Positions 43,551 to 51,895 of a stretch of DNA of 64,000 nucleotides are shown one piece after another. Under the pieces are notes generated by a model. That model did not search any database. It had not been told where the DNA came from and worked only from the letters and a program-made list of their open reading frames with translations. This DNA comes from Cryptosporangium arvum DSM 44712. Its GTDB lineage: Bacteria > Actinomycetota > Actinomycetes > Mycobacteriales > Cryptosporangiaceae. Each line of letters starts with the position of its first letter. Position 1 is the stretch's first letter. The DNA lies in assembly GCF_000585375.1 (NCBI RefSeq), contig NZ_KK073874.1, positions 4,154,001-4,218,000 on the forward strand. The letters run 5' to 3'. The translations under genes and the position numbers were made by a program.

Positions 43551-44603
43551 ATGCGTGCGTGGAAACTCAACTCGACCGACGACGGCCTGCGTGTACTGGA
43601 GGTGCCCGAGCCCCGGCTGCGGCCGGGCGGCGTGCTCGTCGACGTCCTCGCGGTGCACGTCCCCGCGTACTCCTCCGTCCTCACCGGCGGGGCCCGGGGA
43701 TCGCTCCCGACGCCGCTGGTGCTGGGGGTGGGAGGCCTCGCCAGGGTCGTGGCCGTCGCGGACGACGTGACCGGGTTCGCGCCGGGCGACGTCGTCGTCA
43801 ACGCGAGCCTGCTCCGGGAGGCCGGGGCGGAGTTCATCGTCGGCTGGACCGGGATCGGGGGGCGCGGCGAGCGGACCCCGGTCGTCGCCCGGCTGCGGGA
43901 GCGGTGGCGCGACGGCACGTTCGCCGAGCGCGCGGTGCTGCCCGCGTCGGTGCTGGTGGGCGTCCCGGGAGCCGGCGACGACCCGCGGCTGGCGTTCCTG
44001 CCGTGGCTGTCGATCGCGGCCGAGGCGCTGACCGCTCAGCAGCCGGGCGAGCGGGTCGCGGTGCTCGGTGCGACCGGGCAGCTCGGCGGCGCCGCCGTGC
44101 TGGTGGCGCTGGCCCGGGGCGCGTCCGGGGTCGTCGCCGTCGGCCGCAACCCCGCGGCGCTGGCGAGGCTCGCGGCGCTCGACGCCCGGGTGGCGACCGT
44201 CCGGCTCACCGGGGATCGTTCCGCGGACGCCGCCGCGATCCGCGCCGCCGGGGAACCCGACGTCACGGTCGACGCCCTGGGCGCGGTGCCCGACCCCGGC
44301 CCGACGCTCACCGGGTACGACGCGCTGCGGCCGGGCGGCACGCTCGTCCTGATCGGCGGCGTGCGCCAGAATCTGACCCTGCCCTACGGGGACCTGATGC
44401 GGCGCCGGATGACGGTCCGCGGTTCCTGGATGGCGCGGCCGGAGACCGTCGTCGCGGTGTGGCGGCTGGTCGGGAGCGGTGTGCTCGACCTGTCGGCGCT
44501 GGAGCCGCACGTCGTCGGCCTGGACGACCCGGCGGCGGCGCTCGAGCTCGCGGACTCGACGTCGGGCCTGGCGTTCGTCGTTCTGGTGCCACGCGCGGCT
44601 TGA
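43551..44603 (+). CDS. Medium-chain (quinone-oxidoreductase-like) dehydrogenase
   Basis: 350 residues. GroES-like N-terminal domain (PRLRPGGVLVDVLAVHVPAY in part) without the usual zinc cysteines, and a Rossmann domain with VAVLGATGQLGGAAVLVAL near 165. C-terminal part resembles zinc-less NAD(P)H-dependent oxidoreductases. ATG at 43551. Divergent XRE regulator suggests induction by a small hydrophobic compound. A MerR-type promoter begins within its last codons (44600). Confidence 0.82.
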   Translation: MRAWKLNSTDDGLRVLEVPEPRLRPGGVLVDVLAVHVPAYSSVLTGGARGSLPTPLVLGVGGLARVVAVADDVTGFAPGDVVVNASLLREAGAEFIVGWTGIGGRGERTPVVARLRERWRDGTFAERAVLPASVLVGVPGAGDDPRLAFLPWLSIAAEALTAQQPGERVAVLGATGQLGGAAVLVALARGASGVVAVGRNPAALARLAALDARVATVRLTGDRSADAAAIRAAGEPDVTVDALGAVPDPGPTLTGYDALRPGGTLVLIGGVRQNLTLPYGDLMRRRMTVRGSWMARPETVVAVWRLVGSGVLDLSALEPHVVGLDDPAAALELADSTSGLAFVVLVPRAA

Positions 44604-44630
44604 CTCTCCAGCCGCTGGAACGTCGAGGAT
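44600..44630 (+). promoter_or_regulatory. MerR-type promoter with 19-bp spacer
   Basis: TTGACT (44600-44605) and GAGGAT (44625-44630) are separated by 19 bp, the overlong spacer that MerR proteins shorten by DNA distortion. The spacer holds the dyad TCCAG-CCG-CTGGA (44607-44619). The MerR gene starts 7 bp after the -10 box. Confidence 0.75.
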
Positions 44631-44636
44631 CGTCGC

Positions 44637-45575
44637 ATGGACGAACGATCCGAACTCCTGACCATCGGCCAGCTCGCGGACCGCACCGGCATTCCCGTCC
44701 GGACGCTGCGGTTCTGGTCGGACGAGGGCGCGGTGCCGCCGGCGTCCCGGTCGGCCGGCGGCTACCGGTTGTACGACGCCGGTGGCGCGGCCCGCGCCGA
44801 GCTGGTGCGCACCCTGCGTGAGCTGAGCCTCGGGCTCGACGAGGTGGTCGGCGTGCTCGACGGCCGGGCCACGCTCGCCGCGGTCGCGGACACGCACGTC
44901 GCCGCGATCGACGCGCAGATCCGCGCCCTCAAGGTCAGCCGGGCCGTGTTGTCCACCGTGTCGAAGCGCAACTCGACGGCCCAGGAGGCTGCTCTCATGA
45001 ACCGGTTGGCCCGAATCTCCGCCACCGAACGCCTGCGAATCATCGACGACTTCAAGGCCGACGTGTTCGGCGGCCTCGATCTCCGCCCCGAGGTACGCGA
45101 CCGTCTCCGCGACCTCCGGATCGAGCTGCCCGACGAACCGACCCCCGACCAGGTGGACGCCTGGATCGAACTGGCCGAACTGGTGCAGGACCCCGGCTTC
45201 CGCACCCGGATGCGGACGTTCCTCGAGCTCAGCGTGCCGACGCCGGCGGGGGAGCCGAAACCGCCCGGCGCGCGCGTCTTCTGGGCGCGGCAGGTCGTGG
45301 AGCAGGTGCGCGAGGCCCGCGAGCGCGGCGTCGCCCCCGGGACGCCCGCCGCCGCCGGGTTCGTCGCGGCGACGTTCAGCGACGCGGAACCACTGGCGGC
45401 CGTGCTGACCTGCGTCGAAGCCGGGATCGACGCGCGGGCCGAGACCTACCGCGTGCTCGTGTCACGCGTCCGCGGTCAGCACGCCGCGGACGACGCCGGG
45501 GCGGACCTCGACTGGCTGGCCCACGCACTGCGCGCGGTGGTCGCCCGAGAGGCGCCGCGTCGGCGGACCGGGTGA
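44637..45575 (+). CDS. MerR-family transcriptional regulator
   Basis: 312 residues, longer than most MerR proteins. Winged helix: LTIGQLADRTGIPVRTLRFW, SAGGYRLYD; the dimerization helix follows (about 80-125). The remaining 190 residues (from RLARISATERLRIIDDF) are helical and not a TipAS or GyrI domain I recognise; they likely bind effector. Autoregulated from the 19-bp-spacer promoter directly upstream. No enzyme gene is divergent, so its targets are itself or elsewhere. Confidence 0.87.
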   Translation: MDERSELLTIGQLADRTGIPVRTLRFWSDEGAVPPASRSAGGYRLYDAGGAARAELVRTLRELSLGLDEVVGVLDGRATLAAVADTHVAAIDAQIRALKVSRAVLSTVSKRNSTAQEAALMNRLARISATERLRIIDDFKADVFGGLDLRPEVRDRLRDLRIELPDEPTPDQVDAWIELAELVQDPGFRTRMRTFLELSVPTPAGEPKPPGARVFWARQVVEQVREARERGVAPGTPAAAGFVAATFSDAEPLAAVLTCVEAGIDARAETYRVLVSRVRGQHAADDAGADLDWLAHALRAVVAREAPRRRTG

Positions 45576-45610
45576 CGTCCGGCGGTGCCGGCCCCGCCCA
45601 CCGCCCCGCG

Positions 45611-46483
45611 CTACCGGTTGCCGCGGGACGGCTCGCCGATCGCCTGGGCCAGCAGCGTCAGGGCCGTCGCCGAGGGTGAGCCGGGCTCGGTCGTCATCGT
45701 CACCAGCGACTGGTCGGGCGTCTGGTTGAGCTTGAGCGTGTGCTGCTGCACGCGGAGCGCGCCGACGAGCGGGTGGCGTAGGTCGTAGACGTCGCTCGCG
45801 CAGTCCTGGACGGTGTGGTCGGCCCACATCGCGGCGAAGTCGGGGCTGGCGACGGTGAGTTCGCCGATCAGCGCGAGCAGGTCGCGGTCGTGCGGGTGGC
45901 GCCCGGCGGCCAGGCGCAGGTTCCCGGCGACGACGCGGGCCTTGGCGTCCCAGTCGACGTACAGGTCCCGGGTGTGGGGATCGAGGAACACGATCTTCGA
46001 CATGTTCGGACGCTCGTCGGGCCGGGACGGACCGGTGACGTCCAGGTGCCCGGCCAGCAGGGCGTGCCCGAGCGGGTTCCAGGCCAGCACGTCGTTGCGC
46101 CGTCCGAGCACGACCGCGGGGACGCCGGTCATCGCGCCCAGCAGCGTCAGCAGGTCCGCCGAGACGGTCTCGTCCGGTGCCGGCTCTGCCTTCGCCGACC
46201 GGTGGCCGGGTGTGGCGAGCGAATGCAGGTAGGTGCGGTCGGCCGCGTCGAGCTGCAACGCGTCCGCGATCGCGTCCAGGACCTGCACGGAGGCGTTCTG
46301 CGACTGGCCCTGCTCCAGCCGGGTGTAGTAGCCGACGCTGACGCCGGCCAGCATCGCGAGTTCCTCGCGCCGCAGCCCCGGGACCCGGCGCCGCCGGACG
46401 CCGTCGGGAAGGCCGACGCCGTCCGGCGTCAGCTGGCTGCGGCGGACCTGGAGGAATTCGCCGAGTCGCGCGTGTCGTTCCAC
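45611..46483 (-). CDS. XRE-family regulator with MmyB-like domain
   Basis: 290 residues from GTG at 46483. ARLGEFLQVRRSQLTPD, helix-turn-helix VPGLRREELAMLAGVSVGYY with RLEQGQSQNAS, then MmyB-like VLGRRNDVLAWNPLGHALL and NMSKIVFLDPHTRDLY. Third protein of this build in the window. Divergent from the metallo-beta-lactamase-fold hydrolase and esterase genes 133 bp away, which it most likely regulates. Confidence 0.9.
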   Translation of the reverse strand: MERHARLGEFLQVRRSQLTPDGVGLPDGVRRRRVPGLRREELAMLAGVSVGYYTRLEQGQSQNASVQVLDAIADALQLDAADRTYLHSLATPGHRSAKAEPAPDETVSADLLTLLGAMTGVPAVVLGRRNDVLAWNPLGHALLAGHLDVTGPSRPDERPNMSKIVFLDPHTRDLYVDWDAKARVVAGNLRLAAGRHPHDRDLLALIGELTVASPDFAAMWADHTVQDCASDVYDLRHPLVGALRVQQHTLKLNQTPDQSLVTMTTEPGSPSATALTLLAQAIGEPSRGNR

Positions 46484-46616
46484 GGGGTCCAGTGTGCTCC
46501 GGCGGGCGGCGCGGAGCCTGCCCCCGCCAGGGATAGCTTGACGCGGGGCTGGTTGGCCCCGGCCCGCCCGTCCACTCTCGAATCCGCACACGCCCCACGC
46601 GTCGAGGAGACGGACG

Positions 46617-47522
46617 ATGGATCAGATCACCCTGGGTGAAGTCACGATCACGCGGGTCAAGGAGTCGTACGGCAGCGTCGGGATGACCCCCGACCAGTTC
46701 TTCCCCGGCACCGACCGGGCCCTCTGGGAGGAGCACCGCGACTGGGTCGTGCCGGACTTCTGGCACCCGGAGACCGACGAATGCCACAACGCCATCCAGA
46801 CGTGGGTGGTGCGCAGCGAGGGCCGCACGATCCTCGTCGACACCGGGGTCGGCAACCACAAGGAGCGGCCCTACGTCCCGAACTGGTCCCACCTGGACAC
46901 CGACTTCCTGGACAACCTGGCCGCGGCCGGCGTCCGTCCGGAGGACGTCGACGTGGTGATCAACACCCACCTGCACATCGACCACGTCGGGTGGAACACC
47001 CGCCTGGACGACCGCAGCTGGGTTCCGACGTTCCCGAACGCCACCTACCTGATCCCGCAGAAGGACTTCGACTTCTGGAATCCGGCGAACGAGAACGCGT
47101 CGGTGTTCGGGCGCGGCAACCAGAACGTGTTCGAGGACAGCGTCCTGCCGGTACACGACGCCGGGCTGACGACGCTGTGGGACGACTCGTACCGGATCGA
47201 CGGGAACCTGCGGCTCGAGTCGGCGCCCGGCCACACCCCGGGCTCGTCGATCCTGGTGCTCGAGTCCGGCGGCGACCGCGCGCTGTTCGTCGGGGACCTC
47301 CTGCACACCGGCGTGCAACTCGTCGACCCGGACGTCAACTCGTGCTTCTGCGAGGACCCGACCGAGGCCCGGACCACCCGGCGTGCGCTGCTCGGCCAGG
47401 CCGCGGAGACCCGCTCGCTGGTCTTCCCCGCGCACTTCGGCGGCCACGGCGGCGCCGAGATCACCCACGAAGGTTCCGGTTTCGCGGTCAAGGACTGGGC
47501 GGGTTTCCCCCGCATCGCCTGA
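46617..47522 (+). CDS. Metallo-beta-lactamase-fold hydrolase
   Basis: 301 residues, no signal peptide. Metal site HLHIDHVG (HxHxDH) near 120, GHTPGS with the third His, GDLLHT with the bridging Asp, and FPAHFGGHG with the last His. This order fits cytosolic MBL-fold lactonases or thioesterases rather than beta-lactamases. Start ATG at 46617 with GAGGAG upstream. Followed 12 bp later by a carboxylesterase, so the pair likely degrades an ester or lactone under control of the divergent XRE protein. Confidence 0.87.
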   Translation: MDQITLGEVTITRVKESYGSVGMTPDQFFPGTDRALWEEHRDWVVPDFWHPETDECHNAIQTWVVRSEGRTILVDTGVGNHKERPYVPNWSHLDTDFLDNLAAAGVRPEDVDVVINTHLHIDHVGWNTRLDDRSWVPTFPNATYLIPQKDFDFWNPANENASVFGRGNQNVFEDSVLPVHDAGLTTLWDDSYRIDGNLRLESAPGHTPGSSILVLESGGDRALFVGDLLHTGVQLVDPDVNSCFCEDPTEARTTRRALLGQAAETRSLVFPAHFGGHGGAEITHEGSGFAVKDWAGFPRIA

Positions 47523-47534
47523 GAGGACACGACT

Positions 47535-48932
47535 GTGCATCCGATCGTCGAGACGCCGGCGGGCGTGGTCCGCGGCCGGCGTGACGCGGCCGGTGAGCGT
47601 TACCGCGCGATCCCGTACGCGGCCGCGCCGACCGGCGCCGGGCGGTTCGGCCCGCCGGTCCCGCACCCGGGTTGGAGCGGCGTCCGGGACGGCACCCGGC
47701 CGTCGCCGACGGCGCCCCAGCCGGTGCGGAACTTCGGCCGGCTCGACCTGGCCCCGTATTTCGGCCCCGGCTGGGTGCGCGGCGACGAGTACCTGACCGT
47801 CGACGTCCACACGCCGGCCGCCGACGCCGGCCGGCGCCCGGTGGTGGTGTTCGTCCACGGCGGCGGCTTCGTCACCGGGTCCGGCCGGGCCGCGCTCTAC
47901 GACGGCCGGGCCTTCGCCCGCGACGGGGTCGTGCTGGTCACGCTCAACTACCGGCTGGGCGTCCCCGGCTTCCTGCACCTGGACGGAGCACCCGCGAACC
48001 GCGGCCTGCTCGACGTGCTCGCCGCGCTCGGCTGGGTACGCGACACGGTCGCCGCGTTCGGCGGGGACCCCGCGAACGTCACGCTCGTCGGCCAATCGGC
48101 GGGCGCGACGATCGTCGGCGCGCTGCTCGCGACGCGCGAGGCGAAGGGCCTGTTCCGACGCGCGATCGTGCAGAGCGGCAGCGGCACCGGCGCGTTCACG
48201 CCCGAACAGGCCCGCCGGGTCACCGCCGCCGCGGCGGCGGCACTGGACGTGGAACCGACCGTCTCCGCGTTCGGCGCGGTCCCCGACGAGCGGTTCGTCG
48301 ACGTCCTGCCGGCGTTGAGCGGGCTCGATCTCCGCACCGGCACCGCGACCGATCCGCTGGTGGGGCTCAGCCCGTTCAGCCTGGTGCTGGACACCCAGCC
48401 GGCCGACGCGCTGGCCGACGGTCCGGCCGCCGACGTCGACCTGGTGATCGGCACCAACCGCGAGGAAGGACATCTGTACCTGGTGCCGCAGGGGCGGTTC
48501 GAGACCTCGACCGACGCCGACGTGGCGGCTCTCGCCGCGCGCGTGGGCGCCGACGCGCCGGCGCCGGAGGGCTCGACGCCGGGGGAGCGGCGGTCGGCGG
48601 TGCTGGGCCGGGCGTTGTTCGGCGCCGGGACCGCGCGGATGACCGACGCGCACGCGCGGATCTCCGGCGGGCGTACGTACGCCTACTCGTTCGGGCACCG
48701 CTCCGGGGCCCTGGGCGGGCGCCTCGGCGCGACGCACACCGTCGAGCTGCCGTTCGTGTTCGACGTCGCCGACGAGCCCTGGCTGCACGGCGACACCGGG
48801 CTGCTCGGCCCGGGTCCGGCGCCGGCCGGGCTCGCCGCGCGGATGCACGGAGCCTGGGTCGCGTTCGCCCGGACCGGCGACCCGGGCTGGCCGCCGTACG
48901 CGCCGGGCCGCCCGGTGACCGAGACGTTCTGA
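47535..48932 (+). CDS. Type B carboxylesterase (para-nitrobenzyl-esterase family)
   Basis: 465 residues from GTG at 47535 with AGAGGACAC upstream. Oxyanion loop VFVHGGGFVTGSG, nucleophile VGQSAGA with Ser near 192, NREEGHLY region as the acid strand (Glu in the family), and catalytic His in THTVELPFVF near 397. No signal sequence, so intracellular. Co-transcribed with the MBL hydrolase. Shorter than the usual 490-520 residues, with a compact lid. Confidence 0.9.
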   Translation: MHPIVETPAGVVRGRRDAAGERYRAIPYAAAPTGAGRFGPPVPHPGWSGVRDGTRPSPTAPQPVRNFGRLDLAPYFGPGWVRGDEYLTVDVHTPAADAGRRPVVVFVHGGGFVTGSGRAALYDGRAFARDGVVLVTLNYRLGVPGFLHLDGAPANRGLLDVLAALGWVRDTVAAFGGDPANVTLVGQSAGATIVGALLATREAKGLFRRAIVQSGSGTGAFTPEQARRVTAAAAAALDVEPTVSAFGAVPDERFVDVLPALSGLDLRTGTATDPLVGLSPFSLVLDTQPADALADGPAADVDLVIGTNREEGHLYLVPQGRFETSTDADVAALAARVGADAPAPEGSTPGERRSAVLGRALFGAGTARMTDAHARISGGRTYAYSFGHRSGALGGRLGATHTVELPFVFDVADEPWLHGDTGLLGPGPAPAGLAARMHGAWVAFARTGDPGWPPYAPGRPVTETF

Positions 48933-48962
48933 CCGGCGTCCGGGTGCCCGGGCGCGACCGCG

Positions 48963-49913
48963 TCAGGGCGTCCGGATCAGGTCCGCCGAGACGGTCCAGA
49001 GCCTGGCCGCGGTGTCCGGGTCGAGGGCCCACCGCTTGACGCCGTGGCTGTGCTCGAACAGGTTCGCGTCGTCGCCGACGGTGTGCGCCTCGCGTCCGTC
49101 GTCGAGGTAGTGGCCGCCGGTACCGGCGAACTCGGGGGCGACCGCGGCGACGAGCGTGGTGGCGGCGCCCTGCGGGACGGTCTTGTAGGCGAAGGCCCCG
49201 GCGGCTTCGGCCCGGGCCAGGTAGTCCGTCTGCTCGGGGGTGAAGTCGCGCTGCAGCCCGGTCGCCACGCCGCCGGGGTTGACGACGTTGGCGACGATGC
49301 CGTCGGCCGCCCACCGGCGGGTGGCTTCGACCGCGACGAGCGAGGTGGCGGTCTTGGACTGGGCGTAGGCGAGCTGGGGGTCGTAGGCGCGTCGCTCGAA
49401 GTGGAGGTCGTCGAAGACCACGGGTGAGTTCATGTGCGCGGTCGAGCTGACCATCACGACGCGGGCCTGCCCCCCGGCCGCGAGCGCGCGGTGGAGGCCG
49501 ACGGTCAGGGCGAACGGGCCGAGGTGGTTGACCGCGAACTGCTGCTCCCAGCCCTCCGGCGTGCGGTGGAGCTCGCTGCGGAAGATCCCGGCGTTGTTGA
49601 TCAGCAGGTGCAGCGGCCCGGTCCAGCCCCGCACGAACCGGGCGACGGACGACCGGTCGGCCAGGTCGAGCGGCCGCACGTCGACGTGGGGGTTGCCGGT
49701 CGTCGCGGTGATGTCCCGGGCGACGCCGGCTCCGGCGGCGGTGTCGCGGACGGCGAGCGTGATCGCGGCGCCGGTCCGCGCGAGCGAGCGGGCGGTCTCC
49801 ACGCCCAGGCCGGAGGTGGCGCCGGTGACGACGGCGCGCCTCCCGGTGAGGTCGACGCCGCTCACGACGTCGTCGGCGGTGCTCGCGGCGTCGAACCGCG
49901 TGGTGATGGTCAT
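48963..49913 (-). CDS. SDR-family oxidoreductase, retinol-dehydrogenase-like
   Basis: 316 residues, extended SDR-like length. TGATSGLG at about 31-38, LINNAGIF, VMVSSTAH with catalytic Ser, YAQSK with Tyr/Lys. C-terminal region TGGHYLDDGREAHTV is seen in the WWOX/retinol dehydrogenase-like group. The start at 49913 lies 6 bp downstream of a TAAAGT -10 box, so the mRNA may be leaderless. Divergent from a TetR gene whose operator covers this promoter. Confidence 0.88.
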   Translation of the reverse strand: MTITTRFDAASTADDVVSGVDLTGRRAVVTGATSGLGVETARSLARTGAAITLAVRDTAAGAGVARDITATTGNPHVDVRPLDLADRSSVARFVRGWTGPLHLLINNAGIFRSELHRTPEGWEQQFAVNHLGPFALTVGLHRALAAGGQARVVMVSSTAHMNSPVVFDDLHFERRAYDPQLAYAQSKTATSLVAVEATRRWAADGIVANVVNPGGVATGLQRDFTPEQTDYLARAEAAGAFAYKTVPQGAATTLVAAVAPEFAGTGGHYLDDGREAHTVGDDANLFEHSHGVKRWALDPDTAARLWTVSADLIRTP

Positions 49914-49919
49914 GAACGC

Positions 49920-49948
49920 ACTTTACAAACTGTGCTTACTTTGTCTAG
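49920..49948 (-). promoter_or_regulatory. Promoter of the SDR gene overlapped by a TetR operator
   Basis: On the minus strand TAGACA (49943-49948) and TAAAGT (49920-49925) are 17 bp apart. An inverted repeat ACAAA-N10-TTTGT (49925-49944) covers the spacer. In the other direction TTTACA (49922-49927) may serve the TetR gene, so both promoters overlap the operator. Confidence 0.6.
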
Positions 49949-49966
49949 TTCGGGTACGGTCGAGCC

Positions 49967-50539
49967 ATGAGCGAATCGCCGGCCGGGGAGCCGGCCCGCC
50001 GGAAGCAGGTTCTCCGCGTCGCGCTGGGGACGTTCGCGCGCTTCGGCTACCGGAAGACGTCGATGGAGGACGTCGCGCGCGCGGCGGAGATCTCCCGGCC
50101 CGGCCTGTACTTCCTGTTCTCGTCCAAGGAGAACCTGTTCCGCGCCGCCGTGATCGACGCCCTCGACGACGACCTGGCGGCGGCGGCCTCGGTGCTCGCC
50201 GATACCGGCCGGCCGCTGCGCGAGCGGCTGATCGAGGCGCTCGACCTCTGGGCCGGGCGGTACGTCGGCCCGCTGGCCGGCGAGGTCACGGTGCTCGTCG
50301 ACGCCAACCCCGGGCTCCTCGGGGCGGTCGTCACGGAGTATCCCCGGCGCTTCGTCGAACTGCTCACGTCGGCGCTCGCCGACGCCGGAGCGGGTGGCGT
50401 GGCCGAGGACCTGGCCCGGACGCTGCACAGCACGGCCGCCGGTATCAAGCACGAGGTGGCCACCCGGGCGGAGTTCGTCGCGCGGATGACGGTCGGCGTC
50501 GACCTCATGCTGCCCGCGCTGGTGCGCACGCCGGGGTAG
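49967..50539 (+). CDS. TetR-family regulator, likely repressor of the divergent SDR gene
   Basis: 190 residues. Helix-turn-helix: RKQVLRVALGTFARFGYRKT, VARAAEISRPGLYFLFSSKENL. C-terminal helices with LLGAVVTEYPRRFVELL. Start ATG at 49967. Divergent SDR gene with a dyad between them suggests a standard repressor/target pair. Confidence 0.9.
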   Translation: MSESPAGEPARRKQVLRVALGTFARFGYRKTSMEDVARAAEISRPGLYFLFSSKENLFRAAVIDALDDDLAAAASVLADTGRPLRERLIEALDLWAGRYVGPLAGEVTVLVDANPGLLGAVVTEYPRRFVELLTSALADAGAGGVAEDLARTLHSTAAGIKHEVATRAEFVARMTVGVDLMLPALVRTPG

Positions 50540-50635
50540 GAGCGCCGCAGCCGCGCCGCACCCGGCCGGCACCGGTCGGCGCTCCGCGGGCCGCCGAGGG
50601 TGGAGCAGTCCACCGACCGCGATCTGGAGTCACCG

Positions 50636-51067
50636 ATGCGCCGCTTAGCCCTCTCCGTCCTGCCCCTCGTCGTCGGCGCGGTCGTGGCCGGTGCCCTCGC
50701 CGCACCCGCGCAGGCGGTGTCCCCGGTGCGAGCCGCACCGGCCGAGAAGGCTCCGGAGCACCGGAAGGCGCCCGAGGTCAGAAAGCCGGAGACCCGGAAG
50801 CCGGTCAAGGTCATCCGGTTCACGCTCACCGGCACGCTCACCGCGACGACCTCGACAAGCATCACGCTCACCGTGAAGGGACCGAAGCGCGAGCGCGGCA
50901 CCAGCGTCACGGTCCCGGTGGCCGGTACCGCGCGGATCGCGCTGGACGACGAGCCCGCCACGCTGGACGCGCTCCCGGCGGGCGCCCACGTCGTGGTCTC
51001 CGGCACGGCGACGACCGCGACCAGGACGGCGACCCGCGTGCACGCCGAAACCGGTTCCGACGACTGA
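50636..51067 (+). CDS. Secreted protein, DUF5666-like beta domain
   Basis: 143 residues. Start ATG at 50636 has GGAGT six bases before. Signal peptide MRRLALSVLPLVVGAVVAGAL with cleavage near AQA (about 29). Then a charged Lys/Pro/Glu linker with repeats (RKAPEVRKPETRKPVK), and a beta-rich domain (FTLTGTLTATTSTSITLTVK in part, TARIALDD, HVVVSGTAT) resembling the OB-like DUF5666 fold. Exported; the linker may contact the wall. Function unknown. Confidence 0.8.
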   Translation: MRRLALSVLPLVVGAVVAGALAAPAQAVSPVRAAPAEKAPEHRKAPEVRKPETRKPVKVIRFTLTGTLTATTSTSITLTVKGPKRERGTSVTVPVAGTARIALDDEPATLDALPAGAHVVVSGTATTATRTATRVHAETGSDD

Positions 51068-51090
51068 CCCGTCCGCGCCCGGCCGGCGGT

Positions 51091-51834
51091 TCAGGTGCGT
51101 AGCTGGGCCCGGAGCACGTCGAACTCGCACCCCGGCGCGTCCGGGTCGAAGCCGTGCTCGATCAGCCAGCGCGAGGCCACCAGGCTGCGGTGCGACCACC
51201 AGGCCCGGATCACGTCCCGGTCCGCGTCGGCGCCGTAACCGGCGAGCAGGTCGTCGAGGCGTTCCGGGTGCCCGAGGGTCAGGATGGCGAGGTCGTAGTG
51301 GGCGTCGCCGGGGGCGGCCTCGGACCAGTCGATCACGCCGGTGACCGCGTCGCCGTCGACGAAGACGTGGGTGATCTGCAGGTCGCCGTGGATGAACGCC
51401 GGGTGCCACGGCCGGAGCGCGGCCCCGGCGATCTCGCGGTTGCGCCGGATCACCTCCGCGGGCAGGGCGCCGTGGGCGAGCAGCCACGCGCATTCGCGCT
51501 CGAGTTCGGCGGCCAGGTCGTCGAGGCGGCGTCCCGGCCAGGGTGGGGGCGGCGCCTCGTGCAACCGGCGGAGGGCGGCGCCCGCCGCGGCCCACGCGGC
51601 CGGTGACGCCGCCGACGGTTCGCCGAGGACGCCCAGCGCGGTTCCCGGCACCGCGGCGATCGCGAGCGCCGGCGGCCGGTGCCAGAGCACCGGCGGGGTG
51701 GGGATCGGGGCCAGGGCCATCGCCCGCACCTCGATCTCGGCGTGCGCCGGGTCGCCGTCGAGCTTCACGAACACGTCGCCGACGCGCAGCGTGGCCCGCT
51801 GCCGATGGGCGACGACGATCTCGACCTCGTCCAT
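51091..51834 (-). CDS. Aminoglycoside-phosphotransferase-family kinase (APH/ChoK fold)
   Basis: 247 residues. Brenner motif FIHGDLQITHVFVD: the catalytic Asp is present but the usual metal-binding Asn four residues later is His. The DFG-like motif is VIDWSEAAPGD with the second catalytic acid. The N-terminal lobe has VGDVFVKLDGD with the ATP Lys. This family covers many small-molecule kinases; nothing indicates drug resistance. ATG at 51834 preferred over GTG at 51852. Downstream of the TetR gene (62 bp), so possibly co-transcribed. Confidence 0.8.
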   Translation of the reverse strand: MDEVEIVVAHRQRATLRVGDVFVKLDGDPAHAEIEVRAMALAPIPTPPVLWHRPPALAIAAVPGTALGVLGEPSAASPAAWAAAGAALRRLHEAPPPPWPGRRLDDLAAELERECAWLLAHGALPAEVIRRNREIAGAALRPWHPAFIHGDLQITHVFVDGDAVTGVIDWSEAAPGDAHYDLAILTLGHPERLDDLLAGYGADADRDVIRAWWSHRSLVASRWLIEHGFDPDAPGCEFDVLRAQLRT

Positions 51835-51895
51835 GCCGGCGTGCCCCCTCACGTGTCATCGCCGCCGTACCGGCCGGCGTCGGTCGTAGGGGCCG

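Noticed and set aside
45462-48848. Very long open frame (over 1100 codons) on the minus strand
   Set aside because: Composition is Arg/Gly/Val shadow translation of the MBL hydrolase and esterase genes on the plus strand; no domain seen.
51091-51834. Aminoglycoside-resistance phosphotransferase
   Set aside because: Only general kinase-fold motifs are present, with a variant metal site; no resistance-gene features.
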